Source: DATFVA01 sp963811905
Lineage (GTDB): Bacteria > Bacteroidota > Ignavibacteria > Ignavibacteriales > Ignavibacteriaceae
Reading direction: 5' to 3'
Assembly (NCBI GenBank): GCA_963811905.1
Contig: CAWETK010000012.1
Span: forward strand, 1 to 64,000
Length of the DNA stretch: 64,000 nt
A program made the translations under genes and the position numbers. Below the pieces are notes generated by a model. That model worked only from the letters and a program-made list of their open reading frames with translations, did no database searches and had not been told where the DNA came from. How positions within the stretch are numbered: position 1 is the first letter of the stretch; the number at the start of each line of letters is the position of its first letter. This document shows positions 17,245 to 27,181 of the stretch, piece after piece.

Positions 17245-18492
17245 TTATAATTCATCAAAAAACTGCTGTACCCGTTTAACAATCAGGGATATTTTATTTT
17301 TGTTTTTTTGTCTCTTCGCTTTTATCAATCCCTGGTATTCACTCGACTTCCCGCCGGGTATTCCCCGGATTAAGCCTGCAACGGTTGCGAATTCAGGACT
17401 CTCAATTTCATTTGAAAGCCCTGCTCCTAATTCCTGTGGGACACCCATTCTTGTAGGAAGTCCGAAAACCTCCTCGGCTAATTCCGGACAACCTTTTAAG
17501 AGTGACCCACCGCCGGTTAGCACAATACCGGCCTTTATTTTATTTTTAAAACCAGCACTTCTTATCTCGTTATCAACCAGTATAAATAATTCCCTCATCC
17601 TTAGACTGATGATCTGAGTAAGAAGACTGATCGGTATTTTTGTATTTCCTCTGGCACCAACACCCTTTATAAGTATATCCTCATCTTTAATGATTGCGTT
17701 CTCAGTTGCGTAGCCGTAATCTTTCTTAAGCTTTTCAGCCTCTTCTGTTACAACACCGAGCGATTCCCGTATATCGTTAGTAACCTGGTTTCCTGCAACA
17801 CCTATTACTTTAGTATGTTTGATTGCTTTATTATGAAATATTGCGATATCCGTTGTACCGCCGCCGATATCAATCAGTGCAACTCCCAGGTCTTTTTCAC
17901 TTTCCTCAAGCACCGATGTACTCGATGCGATAGGCTGAAGTATATAATCCTGAACATGCAGACCGGCCCGCTCTACCGATTTTCTGATATTCTGGATTGC
18001 CGGAATTGAAGCAAGCACGATATGATTAGTTGCCTCAAGCCTGGAGCCCGACATACCGATAGGGTTCTCTATTCCGGGCTGATGATCAATTGAAAATTCT
18101 TCCGGAATAATATGCAGTATCTGCCTGTCAGAAGGAATGTGAATTGTACGCACATCATTTTCCAGCCGTTCAAGATCGGCTTTCGTTATTTCCCTGTCCT
18201 CACCGCTGATAGTTACATAATTCCTGTGCCTCATACTCGTAATATGTTCGCCTGCCACACCTACATTAACATGAGTAACCTCAAAGCCCGCCCTGTTAGA
18301 AGCAATAGAAACAGCGCTTCTTATAGCTTCAGCGGTCTTACCTATATTCGCAACCAGACCTTTGTGCAATCCTTCCGAAGGGGCAACACCAAAGCCGAGA
18401 ATATCAAATCTATTCTCATCAAGTTTTTCTGCAATCACAGCACAGACTTTTGTGGTTCCTAAATCAAGTCCCGCTATTATTTCTTTTCTCAT
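17245..18492 (-). CDS. ftsA: Cell division protein FtsA
   Basis: FtsA is the actin-like membrane tether of the FtsZ ring. The 415-residue protein starts with the phosphate-1 motif GLDLGTTKVCAVIAE and has the phosphate-2 motif ALIDIGGGTTDIAIF and the adenosine motif VLTGGGSLLKG. The C-terminus (I-S-L-I-V-K-R-V-Q-Q-F-F-D-E-L) is the expected amphipathic membrane-targeting helix. The length is typical (about 400-420). Its start overlaps the end of ftsQ by 4 bp. Confidence 0.97.
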   Translation of the reverse strand: MRKEIIAGLDLGTTKVCAVIAEKLDENRFDILGFGVAPSEGLHKGLVANIGKTAEAIRSAVSIASNRAGFEVTHVNVGVAGEHITSMRHRNYVTISGEDREITKADLERLENDVRTIHIPSDRQILHIIPEEFSIDHQPGIENPIGMSGSRLEATNHIVLASIPAIQNIRKSVERAGLHVQDYILQPIASSTSVLEESEKDLGVALIDIGGGTTDIAIFHNKAIKHTKVIGVAGNQVTNDIRESLGVVTEEAEKLKKDYGYATENAIIKDEDILIKGVGARGNTKIPISLLTQIISLRMRELFILVDNEIRSAGFKNKIKAGIVLTGGGSLLKGCPELAEEVFGLPTRMGVPQELGAGLSNEIESPEFATVAGLIRGIPGGKSSEYQGLIKAKRQKNKNKISLIVKRVQQFFDEL

Positions 18493-19259
18493 TCAGTTAA
18501 ACCCGTTTTATCATAATTACCGAGAAAAATTTCATTGTTGAATCTTAAATCTATATAGGAGCTGTTCATAACCATTTCTTTATTTGAATTCTCACCATCC
18601 CATAATTGGTTCAATGAGCATATTTTTCTTGTTATATCACCTTTTCCGAGGATTACAGGGGCTTTAATTCCTGAAAAAAGTAAAATAATATCTCCGCCCT
18701 CCCTGAGATTTATTTCAGACAATTTCCGGGAAAGTTCTTCATTTGTTAAATCTTCTGCATCCATTATTTTAAAAGCATCTACCAGTCCCGGGGTTTTAAG
18801 TATTTCATTATTCTTTATTAATACATCATTATTCAGATTCGATACAACCGGAACATCGTTTATCTTAGTGTCTGCGATAAACGTGAGTATTTCAAATTCA
18901 TCAGTTGCAAGGAACAGCTGATTGCCGCCAGTCAGAACAGCTTTTATTTTCTTTTCATTTAGGTTTATATGAACCTGATTATCACCGCTGAATTCCACAT
19001 CGGCTCTTTTTATATAAGGATGTTTTTCCAGCCTGGCTTTTATTACCGGCAGGGTAATGTTTTCCAATTCGCCGTGATTCAATCGTGCAAAAGCAAGATA
19101 ATCGTTTTCATTGAGCAGGTTATTTCCTGTTAGTGTTATGCTCTTTATTTTTCCGCCCGGTTCATTCCTTTCTGAAGAAAAAGAAAGATATAGTATCCAG
19201 GTGATCAGAAAAATAAAGACCAGAAGTCCTGATATTTTACTTCTTGTTTCGCTTTTCAC
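18489..19259 (-). CDS. ftsQ: Cell division protein FtsQ/DivIB
   Basis: The 256-residue protein has a short cytoplasmic N-terminus, one membrane helix (GLLVFIFLITWILYLSF) and a periplasmic POTRA domain (I-K-S-I-T-L-T-G-N-N-L-L through I-N-L-N-E-K-K). It scaffolds the divisome through FtsL/FtsB. Sequence conservation in FtsQ is low; the call rests on the domain layout and on its place between murC and ftsA. It overlaps both neighbours by 4 bp. Confidence 0.9.
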   Translation of the reverse strand: MKSETRSKISGLLVFIFLITWILYLSFSSERNEPGGKIKSITLTGNNLLNENDYLAFARLNHGELENITLPVIKARLEKHPYIKRADVEFSGDNQVHINLNEKKIKAVLTGGNQLFLATDEFEILTFIADTKINDVPVVSNLNNDVLIKNNEILKTPGLVDAFKIMDAEDLTNEELSRKLSEINLREGGDIILLFSGIKAPVILGKGDITRKICSLNQLWDGENSNKEMVMNSSYIDLRFNNEIFLGNYDKTGLTE

Positions 19260-20623
19260 TTAAGCATCCTTACAAACTCTTCTCCGTACTTCCAGATATC
19301 GCCCGCTCCCATTGTAACTATAATATCATCAGCTTTTTTTAATTCGTTCAGAACAGCAGGGATATTTTTCTTGTCAGGGACATATATTACATTTTTGTGT
19401 CCGAATTTCTTCGCCGCATCAGCAATCATTTCACCGGTAACTCCGCTTATAGGCGCTTCACGTGCCGGATACACATCAGTGCAGATAAAAATATCTGAAT
19501 TAAGAAAACTTCTGCCGAATTCCTGGTAAAAGTCTCTTGTCCTTGAATAAAGATGAGGCTGAAAAACCGCAACCAGCCTTCTGTTCCACCCTGCTCTTAT
19601 GCCTGAGAGTGTTGCACTTGTTTCTGTGGGGTGATGTGCATAATCATCTACGACTAAAATTTCCTTGTTATATTTTATTTCAAATCTTCTATAGACACCG
19701 GAGAACGATTCGAGCGCTTTTTTAATTACCTGGAAATCTATCTCAAGTTCTTTCGCAATTATTACTGCCGCAAGGGCATTCTTAACGTTATGGATACCGG
19801 GGATATTTAATTTGATCCTGCCCAGCTCAGTTCCTTTATACTTTACAGTAAACTCGCTCGAGAATTGTTCATGTTTAATATCTATAGCACGGACATCAGC
19901 TTGCGGAGTAAGACCGTATGTAATAATTTTTTTATTGATCGAAGGAATAATATCCTGCAGTCCAGGTTCATCAAGGCAAAGAACTACGAATCCGTAAAAA
20001 GGAACTTTATTGGCAAATTCTGTAAAAGCTGCTTTTATATCATCCAGATCCCGGTAAGTATCCAGGTGCTCTGTCTCCAGTGTTGTTAATGCGGCAATAG
20101 TCGGAGTAAGCTTTAAGAACGTTCTGTCGAATTCATCAGCTTCGACTACTATAAATTCGCCATGTCCAAGCCTTGCATTCGTTCCGCCCAGTCCGCTCAG
20201 TTTACCTCCCACAATGATAGTCGGATCAATATTCCCTTCAGTAAGTGTTAGTCCAACCATAGACGTCGTGGTGGTCTTGCCATGAGTGCCTGCAATACCG
20301 ATTCCATATTTCATTCTCATCGATTCAGCAAGCATCTCCGCACGTTTAATAACAGGGATCTTTCTCTCGATTGCTGCTTTTACCTCGGGGTTATCAGTTG
20401 TTACAGCAGATGAATATACCAGTACATCGACATCTTTAAGATTCTCAGGTAAATGGCCTTCATAGATAGTTATCCCGAGTTTTGAAAGATGATCTGTAAT
20501 TTCAGTCAGAGCCCTGTCTGAACCGGATACTTCAAAGCCCTGGCTCAGTAGTATCTCAGCCAGACCGCTCATACCGATTCCGCCGATTCCAACAAAATGT
20601 ACTCTGTGAATATTCTTAAACAT
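19256..20623 (-). CDS. murC: UDP-N-acetylmuramate-L-alanine ligase
   Basis: MurC adds L-alanine to UDP-MurNAc, the first step of the stem peptide. The 455-residue protein has the N-terminal HFVGIGGIGMSGLAEIL glycine-rich motif, the ATP-binding GIAGTHGKTTTTSM loop, the VVEADEFDRTFL motif and the C-terminal V-D-D-Y-A-H-H-P-T-E signature, all typical of MurC rather than MurD. The length fits the family. It shares its start base with the stop codon of the upstream PH-domain gene. Confidence 0.97.
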   Translation of the reverse strand: MFKNIHRVHFVGIGGIGMSGLAEILLSQGFEVSGSDRALTEITDHLSKLGITIYEGHLPENLKDVDVLVYSSAVTTDNPEVKAAIERKIPVIKRAEMLAESMRMKYGIGIAGTHGKTTTTSMVGLTLTEGNIDPTIIVGGKLSGLGGTNARLGHGEFIVVEADEFDRTFLKLTPTIAALTTLETEHLDTYRDLDDIKAAFTEFANKVPFYGFVVLCLDEPGLQDIIPSINKKIITYGLTPQADVRAIDIKHEQFSSEFTVKYKGTELGRIKLNIPGIHNVKNALAAVIIAKELEIDFQVIKKALESFSGVYRRFEIKYNKEILVVDDYAHHPTETSATLSGIRAGWNRRLVAVFQPHLYSRTRDFYQEFGRSFLNSDIFICTDVYPAREAPISGVTGEMIADAAKKFGHKNVIYVPDKKNIPAVLNELKKADDIIVTMGAGDIWKYGEEFVRMLK

Positions 20624-21102
20624 TAAACCGCTTCCACTCTGCCTTTCAGTTCCTCAAATTTATTTAAGAGTATTTCTTCGTTTTCATAATCATAGGGTCT
20701 TATTATCACCGAACGTCTCCGGTTTTTAAGTTTTATCCTGACAAGCCTGAATGCATGGTTATGAATTCTTTCTCTCTGCCTTGATATCTTAATCCTTTGA
20801 ATCTGGCTTACTAATATTTTCTTTTCACCGGATCTCGTGACAAAAGAAATTCCATTCGCACTTATCTCAAGGTATTTATCTCTGTAAATATTATAGAGAA
20901 GACTTACTAATGAAATAACCACAATAGCTCCCAGCAGATAGATTATCGGATCTCTTGTTATCAGGGTAAAAGTTTCCTCTACAAATTCTCCCCGGATAAC
21001 CAGGTAAAGAGCAAATACAACGAAATAAATTATAGTGGACTGATAATAAAAAGACATATTATACTTAAACTTCTCTGAATTATTTAATTCATCTTTACTC
21101 AT
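20623..21102 (-). CDS. Two-helix membrane protein with bacterial PH-like (bPH) domain
   Basis: The 159-residue protein begins with a polar leader, has two membrane helices (about residues 23-40 and 52-70) and a cytoplasmic domain. The pattern there, K-Y-L-E-I-S-A-N-G-I-S-F-V followed by K-I-L-V-S-Q-I-Q-R-I-K-I-S, resembles bacterial PH domains (DUF304-like). I see no enzyme motif. It overlaps murG by 4 bp and murC by 1 bp, so it is translated as part of the dcw operon, a place where no such gene is standard. A role in envelope assembly or a lipid or protein anchoring role at the division site is only inferred from context. Confidence 0.7.
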   Translation of the reverse strand: MSKDELNNSEKFKYNMSFYYQSTIIYFVVFALYLVIRGEFVEETFTLITRDPIIYLLGAIVVISLVSLLYNIYRDKYLEISANGISFVTRSGEKKILVSQIQRIKISRQRERIHNHAFRLVRIKLKNRRRSVIIRPYDYENEEILLNKFEELKGRVEAV

Positions 21103-22202
21103 AAAGAGTCTGCAAATTTTATTGCACTGTCCGCTATTAAAGAAGCTGCATCCGGTCTGCCGAGCTTCTGCGAATTAATTCTCAAAACTTTTAATTTTTC
21201 CTGATCAAATATTGTTGAAATAATTGTATCCGTCAAAATCTTTTTAACATCCTTATCTTCAATAAGTATCACTGCATTTTCATCGGCAAGAGACTTAGCG
21301 TTATAGTATTGATGATTTTCTGCCACATTAGGTGAAGGGATCAGAACAGACGGTATTCCAAGCACAAGCAGTTCAGCAATTGTAGTTGCTCCGGATCTTG
21401 CGATGACCATATCTGCGGCTGAATAAGCAAGATTCATATCCTCAATAAAAGGAGATATTACCATTCCCTCACCTGCAAGGTTTTTATACTTTGCATAGTA
21501 GCTGCTTCCGGTCTGCCATATAACCTGCAGATTCTTTTCTTTAAATGATGCAAGAGATCCTGCAACGGCCTCATTAATTGAACGAGCACCCAGGCTGCCG
21601 CCAAGTATTAATAATGTCTTCAGTCCGGGATTGAGATTGAAATAACTCAGCGCCGTTTCCTTATTAGTTTTATTAAGGTTCTCTCTTACCGGGTTTCCCG
21701 TAATCCTGATCTTTTCCTTCGACTTTAAATATTTTACGGAATCGCTGTAGCTGATATGTATTTCATCTGCATATCTTTCAAGCAGACGTGTTGTTACACC
21801 AGGGTAGCTATTCTGTTCAAGCAAAATAATTTTTGCTCCCATCACGGATGAGGCCCAGATTGCGGGACCTGAGACATATCCGCCTGAACCAATAGCAACC
21901 TTCGGTCTGAAACTCATATTTATAAATAATGACTGCATCAAAGATACAATCAGTTTGACCGGGAAAAGAATATTTTCTAGATTAAAACTCCGTGAGAAAC
22001 CTTTAATCCAGATAGACCTGAATTTATAACCAAGTTTTGGAACCACCGTTCCTTCAATTTTAGTTTTAGTGCCGACGAATAAGATATCAGCTTCAGGAAG
22101 TTTCGCTTTTATTCTTTCTGCGACCGCAACCGCCGGAAATAAATGACCGCCTGTTCCGCCGCCCGCAAATAAAAATCTGTATTCTGTTTTAGAAGCCGTC
22201 AT
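21099..22202 (-). CDS. murG: UDP-GlcNAc transferase MurG (lipid II synthase)
   Basis: MurG transfers GlcNAc to lipid I at the cytoplasmic face, giving lipid II. The 367-residue protein carries the N-terminal G-loop FAGGGTGGHLFPAVAVAE, the middle ILGGSLGARSINEAV and the UDP-GlcNAc-binding SRSGATTIAELLVLGIPSVLIP (here ARSGATTIAE). Length and motif order are standard. It lies directly after ftsW and overlaps the PH-domain gene. Confidence 0.97.
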   Translation of the reverse strand: MTASKTEYRFLFAGGGTGGHLFPAVAVAERIKAKLPEADILFVGTKTKIEGTVVPKLGYKFRSIWIKGFSRSFNLENILFPVKLIVSLMQSLFINMSFRPKVAIGSGGYVSGPAIWASSVMGAKIILLEQNSYPGVTTRLLERYADEIHISYSDSVKYLKSKEKIRITGNPVRENLNKTNKETALSYFNLNPGLKTLLILGGSLGARSINEAVAGSLASFKEKNLQVIWQTGSSYYAKYKNLAGEGMVISPFIEDMNLAYSAADMVIARSGATTIAELLVLGIPSVLIPSPNVAENHQYYNAKSLADENAVILIEDKDVKKILTDTIISTIFDQEKLKVLRINSQKLGRPDAASLIADSAIKFADSL

Positions 22203-23332
22203 TAGTTTAATCTCATATCTGAAGCTGCCGGGTCATTCTTTTTATTCTGAACCATTGCATTTGACATTCCGATATTCACAAGGATACCGGTTGAAATACA
22301 CATAAATATCAGGGATGTACCGCCATAGCTTATAAATGGGAGCGGCAGACCTGTTGTCGGCACAAGTCCTGTAGCCACAGCAACGTTAATGAACGCATTA
22401 ACCAGTACCGAGACTGAAATTCCGAATGCAAGGAGCTGCCCGAACACATCTTTACATTTTTTTGCAATCAGAATTCCTGCTGTAAAGAGAACCAGATAAC
22501 CAAATAGAACTATCACCGAACCAATGAACCCTAATTCTTCACCGAGGATTGCAAATATAAAGTCGCCGTATGCCTCCGGAAGAAAAAGATTGCTCTGTCT
22601 GCTGTGGCCCATACCAACACCAAGAATGCCGCCGCTGCCCAAACCAAGTAAAGCCTGTTTCACCTGAATATTTATATCACCGCCGTTGCTGAAACTGTGA
22701 ATAAATGTTAATATCCTTTCACGGGAGTGAGAAAATATCATCGCACCTGCTCCCCCAAAGAGAGCACAGATGCCTATTGACCCGAGTATATGTTTTAACT
22801 TAGCCCCGCCAACAAATAATATTGTCAGCGATATAATAAGAACGAGAATTCCATTGCTGAGATTAGGCTGAATGAAAATCAGCGCTGCAACCATTATTAC
22901 CCATATAAACAAATAAACAAAACCATGCTTAAAATCTTCTATCTCTTTACCTTTGCTTTCAATCAATGCCGCAAGGTGAACAACAAGAGCCAGTCTTGCA
23001 AAGTCGGCAGGCTGAAAAGTCATAAACCCGAGGTTAATCCATCTTCCTGCGCCCTTAATATCGGGAGCTATCAGATAGGTTATTACAAGTAAAACAACTG
23101 CACTGATCAATGCCGGTTTGCTGAATTCTTTATATATCTCATAAGGTATCATTGCGAAGAGTATCATAAGGGAAATTCCCGCAATAACTTTAAAGAAATG
23201 CGAGTTGAATAAATGGAAAAGACTGTCAAACTTGAAAGCACTGTAAGTACTGCTTGCACTCATAACAAGCACCAGTCCGAGAAGGGTTAATACGAATGCA
23301 TCAAGGAATATTGTTAAAGCCAGTTTTTTCAT
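22202..23332 (-). CDS. ftsW: SEDS glycosyltransferase FtsW
   Basis: FtsW polymerises lipid II into septal glycan together with its partner transpeptidase. The 376-residue protein is strongly hydrophobic with about ten membrane segments. SEDS landmarks include KGAGRWINLG, the loop segment LGEELGFIGS and the terminal G-L-P-L-P-F-I-S-Y-G-G-T-S signature. The catalytic-loop aspartate is seen in A-Y-G-D-F-I-F-A. Neighbours and size fit FtsW rather than RodA. Confidence 0.95.
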   Translation of the reverse strand: MKKLALTIFLDAFVLTLLGLVLVMSASSTYSAFKFDSLFHLFNSHFFKVIAGISLMILFAMIPYEIYKEFSKPALISAVVLLVITYLIAPDIKGAGRWINLGFMTFQPADFARLALVVHLAALIESKGKEIEDFKHGFVYLFIWVIMVAALIFIQPNLSNGILVLIISLTILFVGGAKLKHILGSIGICALFGGAGAMIFSHSRERILTFIHSFSNGGDINIQVKQALLGLGSGGILGVGMGHSRQSNLFLPEAYGDFIFAILGEELGFIGSVIVLFGYLVLFTAGILIAKKCKDVFGQLLAFGISVSVLVNAFINVAVATGLVPTTGLPLPFISYGGTSLIFMCISTGILVNIGMSNAMVQNKKNDPAASDMRLN

Positions 23333-24678
23333 TATAGTTTATTTACTGCTTCCTTAAATACTCTTCCACGGTGTTCATAGTTATCGTACATATCAAAGCT
23401 TGCACAGGCAGGTGATAACAAGACTATATCTCCCGGCCTTGCTTCAAGGTTTGAAGCATTCACTACGTCTTCCATGGTCTGCTTTACTTCAACTTTAATA
23501 TCTTTATGGAAAAAGTTAAATACCTTATCGGCTGATGAACCGATAGCATAAATTTTAATAACCTTTTCAAGTACCAGAGGTCTTATCTGGTTATAATCAT
23601 TTCCTTTATCCTGACCGCCGAGGATCAGGAATATCTGTCCGGGAAATCCTTTCAAAGCATACCAGACAGAGTCAACATTTGTCGCCTTGGAATCATTAAT
23701 ATACTTTACACCCTCTATCTCACGCACAAATTCAAGCCTGTGCTCAACGCCCTCAAATGTTCTGAGTCCTTTTATGATCTGCTGGTTATCAAGTCCAAAT
23801 ATTTTAGCAGCGGTTATCACTGCCATTGCATTTGCAATATTATGTTCACCAATCAGGTTTATATCAGAAACTTTGCAGCTGAACTTCAGATCGCTTTCTT
23901 CGTTGAAAAAGATATCCTCATCCGAGTTATAGGTGCCGTTATTAAGCGTCTCCCTCAATGAGAAATAGTATGATTTACTTTTATGCTTCTTTATTGAATT
24001 CATTAAAAGATCATTGTCCTTATTCAGGATAATGAAATCTTTTTCATCCTGGTTTTTATAGATCCGGAGCTTTGACTTAACATAATTTTCTATTTTATTC
24101 TCATAGCGGTTCAGATGATCGGGAGTAATATTCAATATCATTGCGATCTTAGGTTTGAATTTCTCAATTAAATCCAGCTGAAAACTGGAAACTTCAAGCG
24201 CCACGAATTCATCCTCTTTTACATCGTGAGCGATTTCAGAGAAAGCAAATCCAATATTGCCTGCCAAATATGTTTTCTTCCCGCAGACATTGAACAGGTG
24301 TCCGCATAAACTCGTTGTAGTGGTCTTGCCGTTCGTACCGGTAATTGCGATTATATTGCCTTTACAGACAGATGATGCCAGTTCAAGTTCACCAACGATC
24401 ATTATTTTTTTTGATTCTGCTGTCTTAATAATCTCAGCATTTGAAGGCACACCGGGACTAACTACCATTAAGTCGCAATCAAAAGCTCTTTCTGAATGAC
24501 CCCCTGTTTCAAACTCAATTTTATTGGCCTGCAGAGTATCAGTATATTCCTGTACAGCTTTTGCTGATGCCGAATCAGTAACAAATGCTTTACCGCCCAG
24601 CCTGGTGATCAGCTTTGCTGCTCCGACACCGCTTCTTTTAGCACCTACTACCGTTACTTTTTTACCAGCTATATTCAT
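23332..24678 (-). CDS. murD: UDP-MurNAc-L-alanine-D-glutamate ligase
   Basis: MurD adds D-glutamate to UDP-MurNAc-L-Ala. The 448-residue protein begins with a Rossmann-like VTVVGAKRSGVGAAKL segment and has the ATP loop ITGTNGKTTTTSLCGHL, the V-S-S-F-Q-L-D motif and the Y-I-N-D-S-K-A-T-N signature of MurD. The C-terminal D-I-V-L-L-S-P-A-C-A-S-F-D-M-Y-D is typical. It shares one base with ftsW and is three bases from mraY. Confidence 0.97.
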   Translation of the reverse strand: MNIAGKKVTVVGAKRSGVGAAKLITRLGGKAFVTDSASAKAVQEYTDTLQANKIEFETGGHSERAFDCDLMVVSPGVPSNAEIIKTAESKKIMIVGELELASSVCKGNIIAITGTNGKTTTTSLCGHLFNVCGKKTYLAGNIGFAFSEIAHDVKEDEFVALEVSSFQLDLIEKFKPKIAMILNITPDHLNRYENKIENYVKSKLRIYKNQDEKDFIILNKDNDLLMNSIKKHKSKSYYFSLRETLNNGTYNSDEDIFFNEESDLKFSCKVSDINLIGEHNIANAMAVITAAKIFGLDNQQIIKGLRTFEGVEHRLEFVREIEGVKYINDSKATNVDSVWYALKGFPGQIFLILGGQDKGNDYNQIRPLVLEKVIKIYAIGSSADKVFNFFHKDIKVEVKQTMEDVVNASNLEARPGDIVLLSPACASFDMYDNYEHRGRVFKEAVNKL

Positions 24679-24681
24679 ATT

Positions 24682-25812
24682 TTATCTTATCTTAAATGAA
24701 GCCAGGCTTATTATGGCCAGTATTATTGCAATAATATAAAACCTTATTACAATCTTTGGTTCAGGCCAGCCCAGCATTTCAAAATGGTGATGGATGGGAG
24801 CCATTCTGAATACTCTTCTCCCCTCACCATATTTCTTTTTGGTTATTTTGAAATAAACACGCTGCACAATAACTGAAATTGTCTCCAGGAAAAATATTCC
24901 GCCCAGGATGGGTATCAATAATTCTTTTTTAATGAGTACTGCCAGGATACCGAAAGCGCCTCCGAGTGCCAGGGATCCTGTATCACCCATAAAAACCTGG
25001 GCGGGATAAGAGTTAAACCAGAGAAATCCCAGTGAAGCTCCGACCAATGCAGCAACAAAAACTGTAAGTTCACCCGCGCCGGGGAGATAGATAATATTCA
25101 GATAATTTGAGAATATTGAATTGCCGCTCACATAGCTTATGATTGCCAATGTAAGCATTACTATTGTAATCACTCCGATTGCAAGTCCGTCAAGACCGTC
25201 TGTTAAGTTGACAGCATTAGAAGTGGCGGTAATAATAAATACAACAACAGGTATGTAGAAAATTGAAAAATCAAAATTAACATTCTTAAGAAAAGGAACT
25301 GTTGTTAACGAATGTATTCCGTCGAACTGCGGAGCAAAATAAATTACCGAGCCGACAATTACACCGATTATGATTTGTCCCAGCAGCTTATACCTTGCTA
25401 TCAATCCGTTAGGAAGTTTCTTAACTACTTTCAGGTAATCATCAAGGAAACCCACTGCACTCAGCCAGATGGTGCCGGCAAGGATAAGAATAATATAAAT
25501 ACTCAGGATATTAGACCACAGCAGTACCGGAATAACCACGCACAAAATAATTATTAGCCCTCCCATAGTCGGGGTGCCTGCCTTTGACCAGTGAAATTTT
25601 GGTCCGTCAATCTTTTTTGCTTCTCCTATTTGTTTCTGCTGAAGCTTGCGGATAATTTTTGGTCCCAGGTAGAACGACAGGAATAATGCCGTAATAGCAG
25701 ACAAAGCCGATCTGAAAGTGATAAACCGGAATACATCAAATCCCGGCGGATTAAAGACTTTGTTTATATATTCTGATAGAAAATAAAGCATACTACACGG
25801 CTTTTTCTTCAA
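24682..25812 (-). CDS. mraY: Phospho-MurNAc-pentapeptide transferase (lipid I synthase)
   Basis: MraY moves phospho-MurNAc-pentapeptide onto undecaprenyl phosphate. The 376-residue integral membrane protein has about ten helices and carries the signatures K-A-G-T-P-T-M-G-G, the aspartate motif FLDDYLKVVKK, N-A-V-N-L-T-D-G-L-D-G-L and the histidine motif R-M-A-P-I-H-H-H-F-E. All catalytic aspartates and histidines expected are visible. It overlaps murF by 20 bp. Confidence 0.97.
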   Translation of the reverse strand: MKKKPCSMLYFLSEYINKVFNPPGFDVFRFITFRSALSAITALFLSFYLGPKIIRKLQQKQIGEAKKIDGPKFHWSKAGTPTMGGLIIILCVVIPVLLWSNILSIYIILILAGTIWLSAVGFLDDYLKVVKKLPNGLIARYKLLGQIIIGVIVGSVIYFAPQFDGIHSLTTVPFLKNVNFDFSIFYIPVVVFIITATSNAVNLTDGLDGLAIGVITIVMLTLAIISYVSGNSIFSNYLNIIYLPGAGELTVFVAALVGASLGFLWFNSYPAQVFMGDTGSLALGGAFGILAVLIKKELLIPILGGIFFLETISVIVQRVYFKITKKKYGEGRRVFRMAPIHHHFEMLGWPEPKIVIRFYIIAIILAIISLASFKIR

Positions 25813-27181
25813 TGGTTTTTACAAATTCTTCCATCTTCATTCCACGTGAACCCTTTACCAGGATTACCGAACCTGAAAAGTCCTGTTTAATTAAAAAGTT
25901 ATGAAGCTTCTTCCTGCTGCTGAAATATACGGCAGTCACGCCCTTCTTCAGGAGTTCTTCATAAAGATTTTCCATCAGGGATCCAATCAGATAAACTTCA
26001 TCAAATTTATTTGACTTAAGTGAGGAGGCCAGCTTCCGGTGAAATTCAGGCGCCTTTTCACCCAGCTCAAACATATCACCAAGTACAGCAATTCTTTTTT
26101 TATAAAGGCTGACCCTTCCGGTAAGGTTCATTGCCTCTTTCATAGAAACCGGACTCGCGTTATACGTATCATCAATTAACAGGATATTCTTTTTCCGTTT
26201 AACATTTAATCGCTTCTCTATATTCCTGAGTTTCTTTATTCCTTCGGATATTTCCTTAACCGAGAGTCCCAGGGTAAAGGCCACTGCGGCAGCTGCCAGG
26301 ATATTCTTAGCATTGGCCTCACCGTACAGAGGAGTATCGACACTCATTTTATTTTTCTTATAAGTGATTTCGATTTCGGGTCTTCCGTCATCGGTATATC
26401 CTGTAACTTTTCCTCTTACGGCAGAATTGGAATTGAATCCATAGGTAACTTTCTTCTTATACCTGCCTGCAGCATTTTTTAATAATTTATCATCTTCATT
26501 TATAAAAAGGGTCCCGTTCATATCAGCGGTTGCTTTAAATAAAGCGGTCTTTTCTTTCAGGACTCCCTTCCTATTAATAAGAAATTCAAGGTGAGATTCA
26601 CCGATATTTGTAATCATCGCATAATCAGGCAATGCAATGTTTGCAGTATATTCAATCTCTCCGAAATGATTGGTCCCCAATTCGGCCACCAGGACGTCAT
26701 GTTTTTCATTCGTACTGAAAAGAGTGAGCGGAACACCAATATGATTATTATGATTGGCGATCGTTTTATTCACTTTATATTTTGTACTTAGAAGCATGGC
26801 TACCATCTCTTTTGTTGATGTTTTACCTGCACTGCCGGTTATCCCGATTATTTTAGTACTAAGTTTCTTCCTCCAGGTTCCTGCTAAATCACCTAACGCC
26901 TTAATTGTATCTTCAACTGCTATAAAAGGAATTTCAATTTCATTTAATGATCTTAATTTCTTTTTATCGATTAAAACAGCACTTGCACCATTAGACACTG
27001 CCTGATCAATAAAGGCATGCCCGTCAAACCTTTCACCTTTAACTGCAATAAATAAACACCTGTCAGGAATATTCCTTGAATCAATCGATACATTCCTGAT
27101 GGTCTTATAATTATCAGGGTTATAAATCACCGCTGATTCTAAATTGAATACATCTTCAATTGTGATTCCGATCCTTTTCAT
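25793..27181 (-). CDS. murF: UDP-MurNAc-tripeptide-D-alanyl-D-alanine ligase
   Basis: MurF attaches D-Ala-D-Ala to complete the pentapeptide. The 462-residue protein shows the N-terminal V-S-I-D-S-R substrate motif, ATP-binding GITGSAGKTSTKEM, A-E-L-G-T-N-H-F-G-E-I and the C-terminal D-D-T-Y-N-A-S-P-V-S-M motif of MurF. It overlaps murE by 4 bp. No ddl gene, which makes D-Ala-D-Ala, is found in this cluster. Confidence 0.96.
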   Translation of the reverse strand: MKRIGITIEDVFNLESAVIYNPDNYKTIRNVSIDSRNIPDRCLFIAVKGERFDGHAFIDQAVSNGASAVLIDKKKLRSLNEIEIPFIAVEDTIKALGDLAGTWRKKLSTKIIGITGSAGKTSTKEMVAMLLSTKYKVNKTIANHNNHIGVPLTLFSTNEKHDVLVAELGTNHFGEIEYTANIALPDYAMITNIGESHLEFLINRKGVLKEKTALFKATADMNGTLFINEDDKLLKNAAGRYKKKVTYGFNSNSAVRGKVTGYTDDGRPEIEITYKKNKMSVDTPLYGEANAKNILAAAAVAFTLGLSVKEISEGIKKLRNIEKRLNVKRKKNILLIDDTYNASPVSMKEAMNLTGRVSLYKKRIAVLGDMFELGEKAPEFHRKLASSLKSNKFDEVYLIGSLMENLYEELLKKGVTAVYFSSRKKLHNFLIKQDFSGSVILVKGSRGMKMEEFVKTIEEKAV

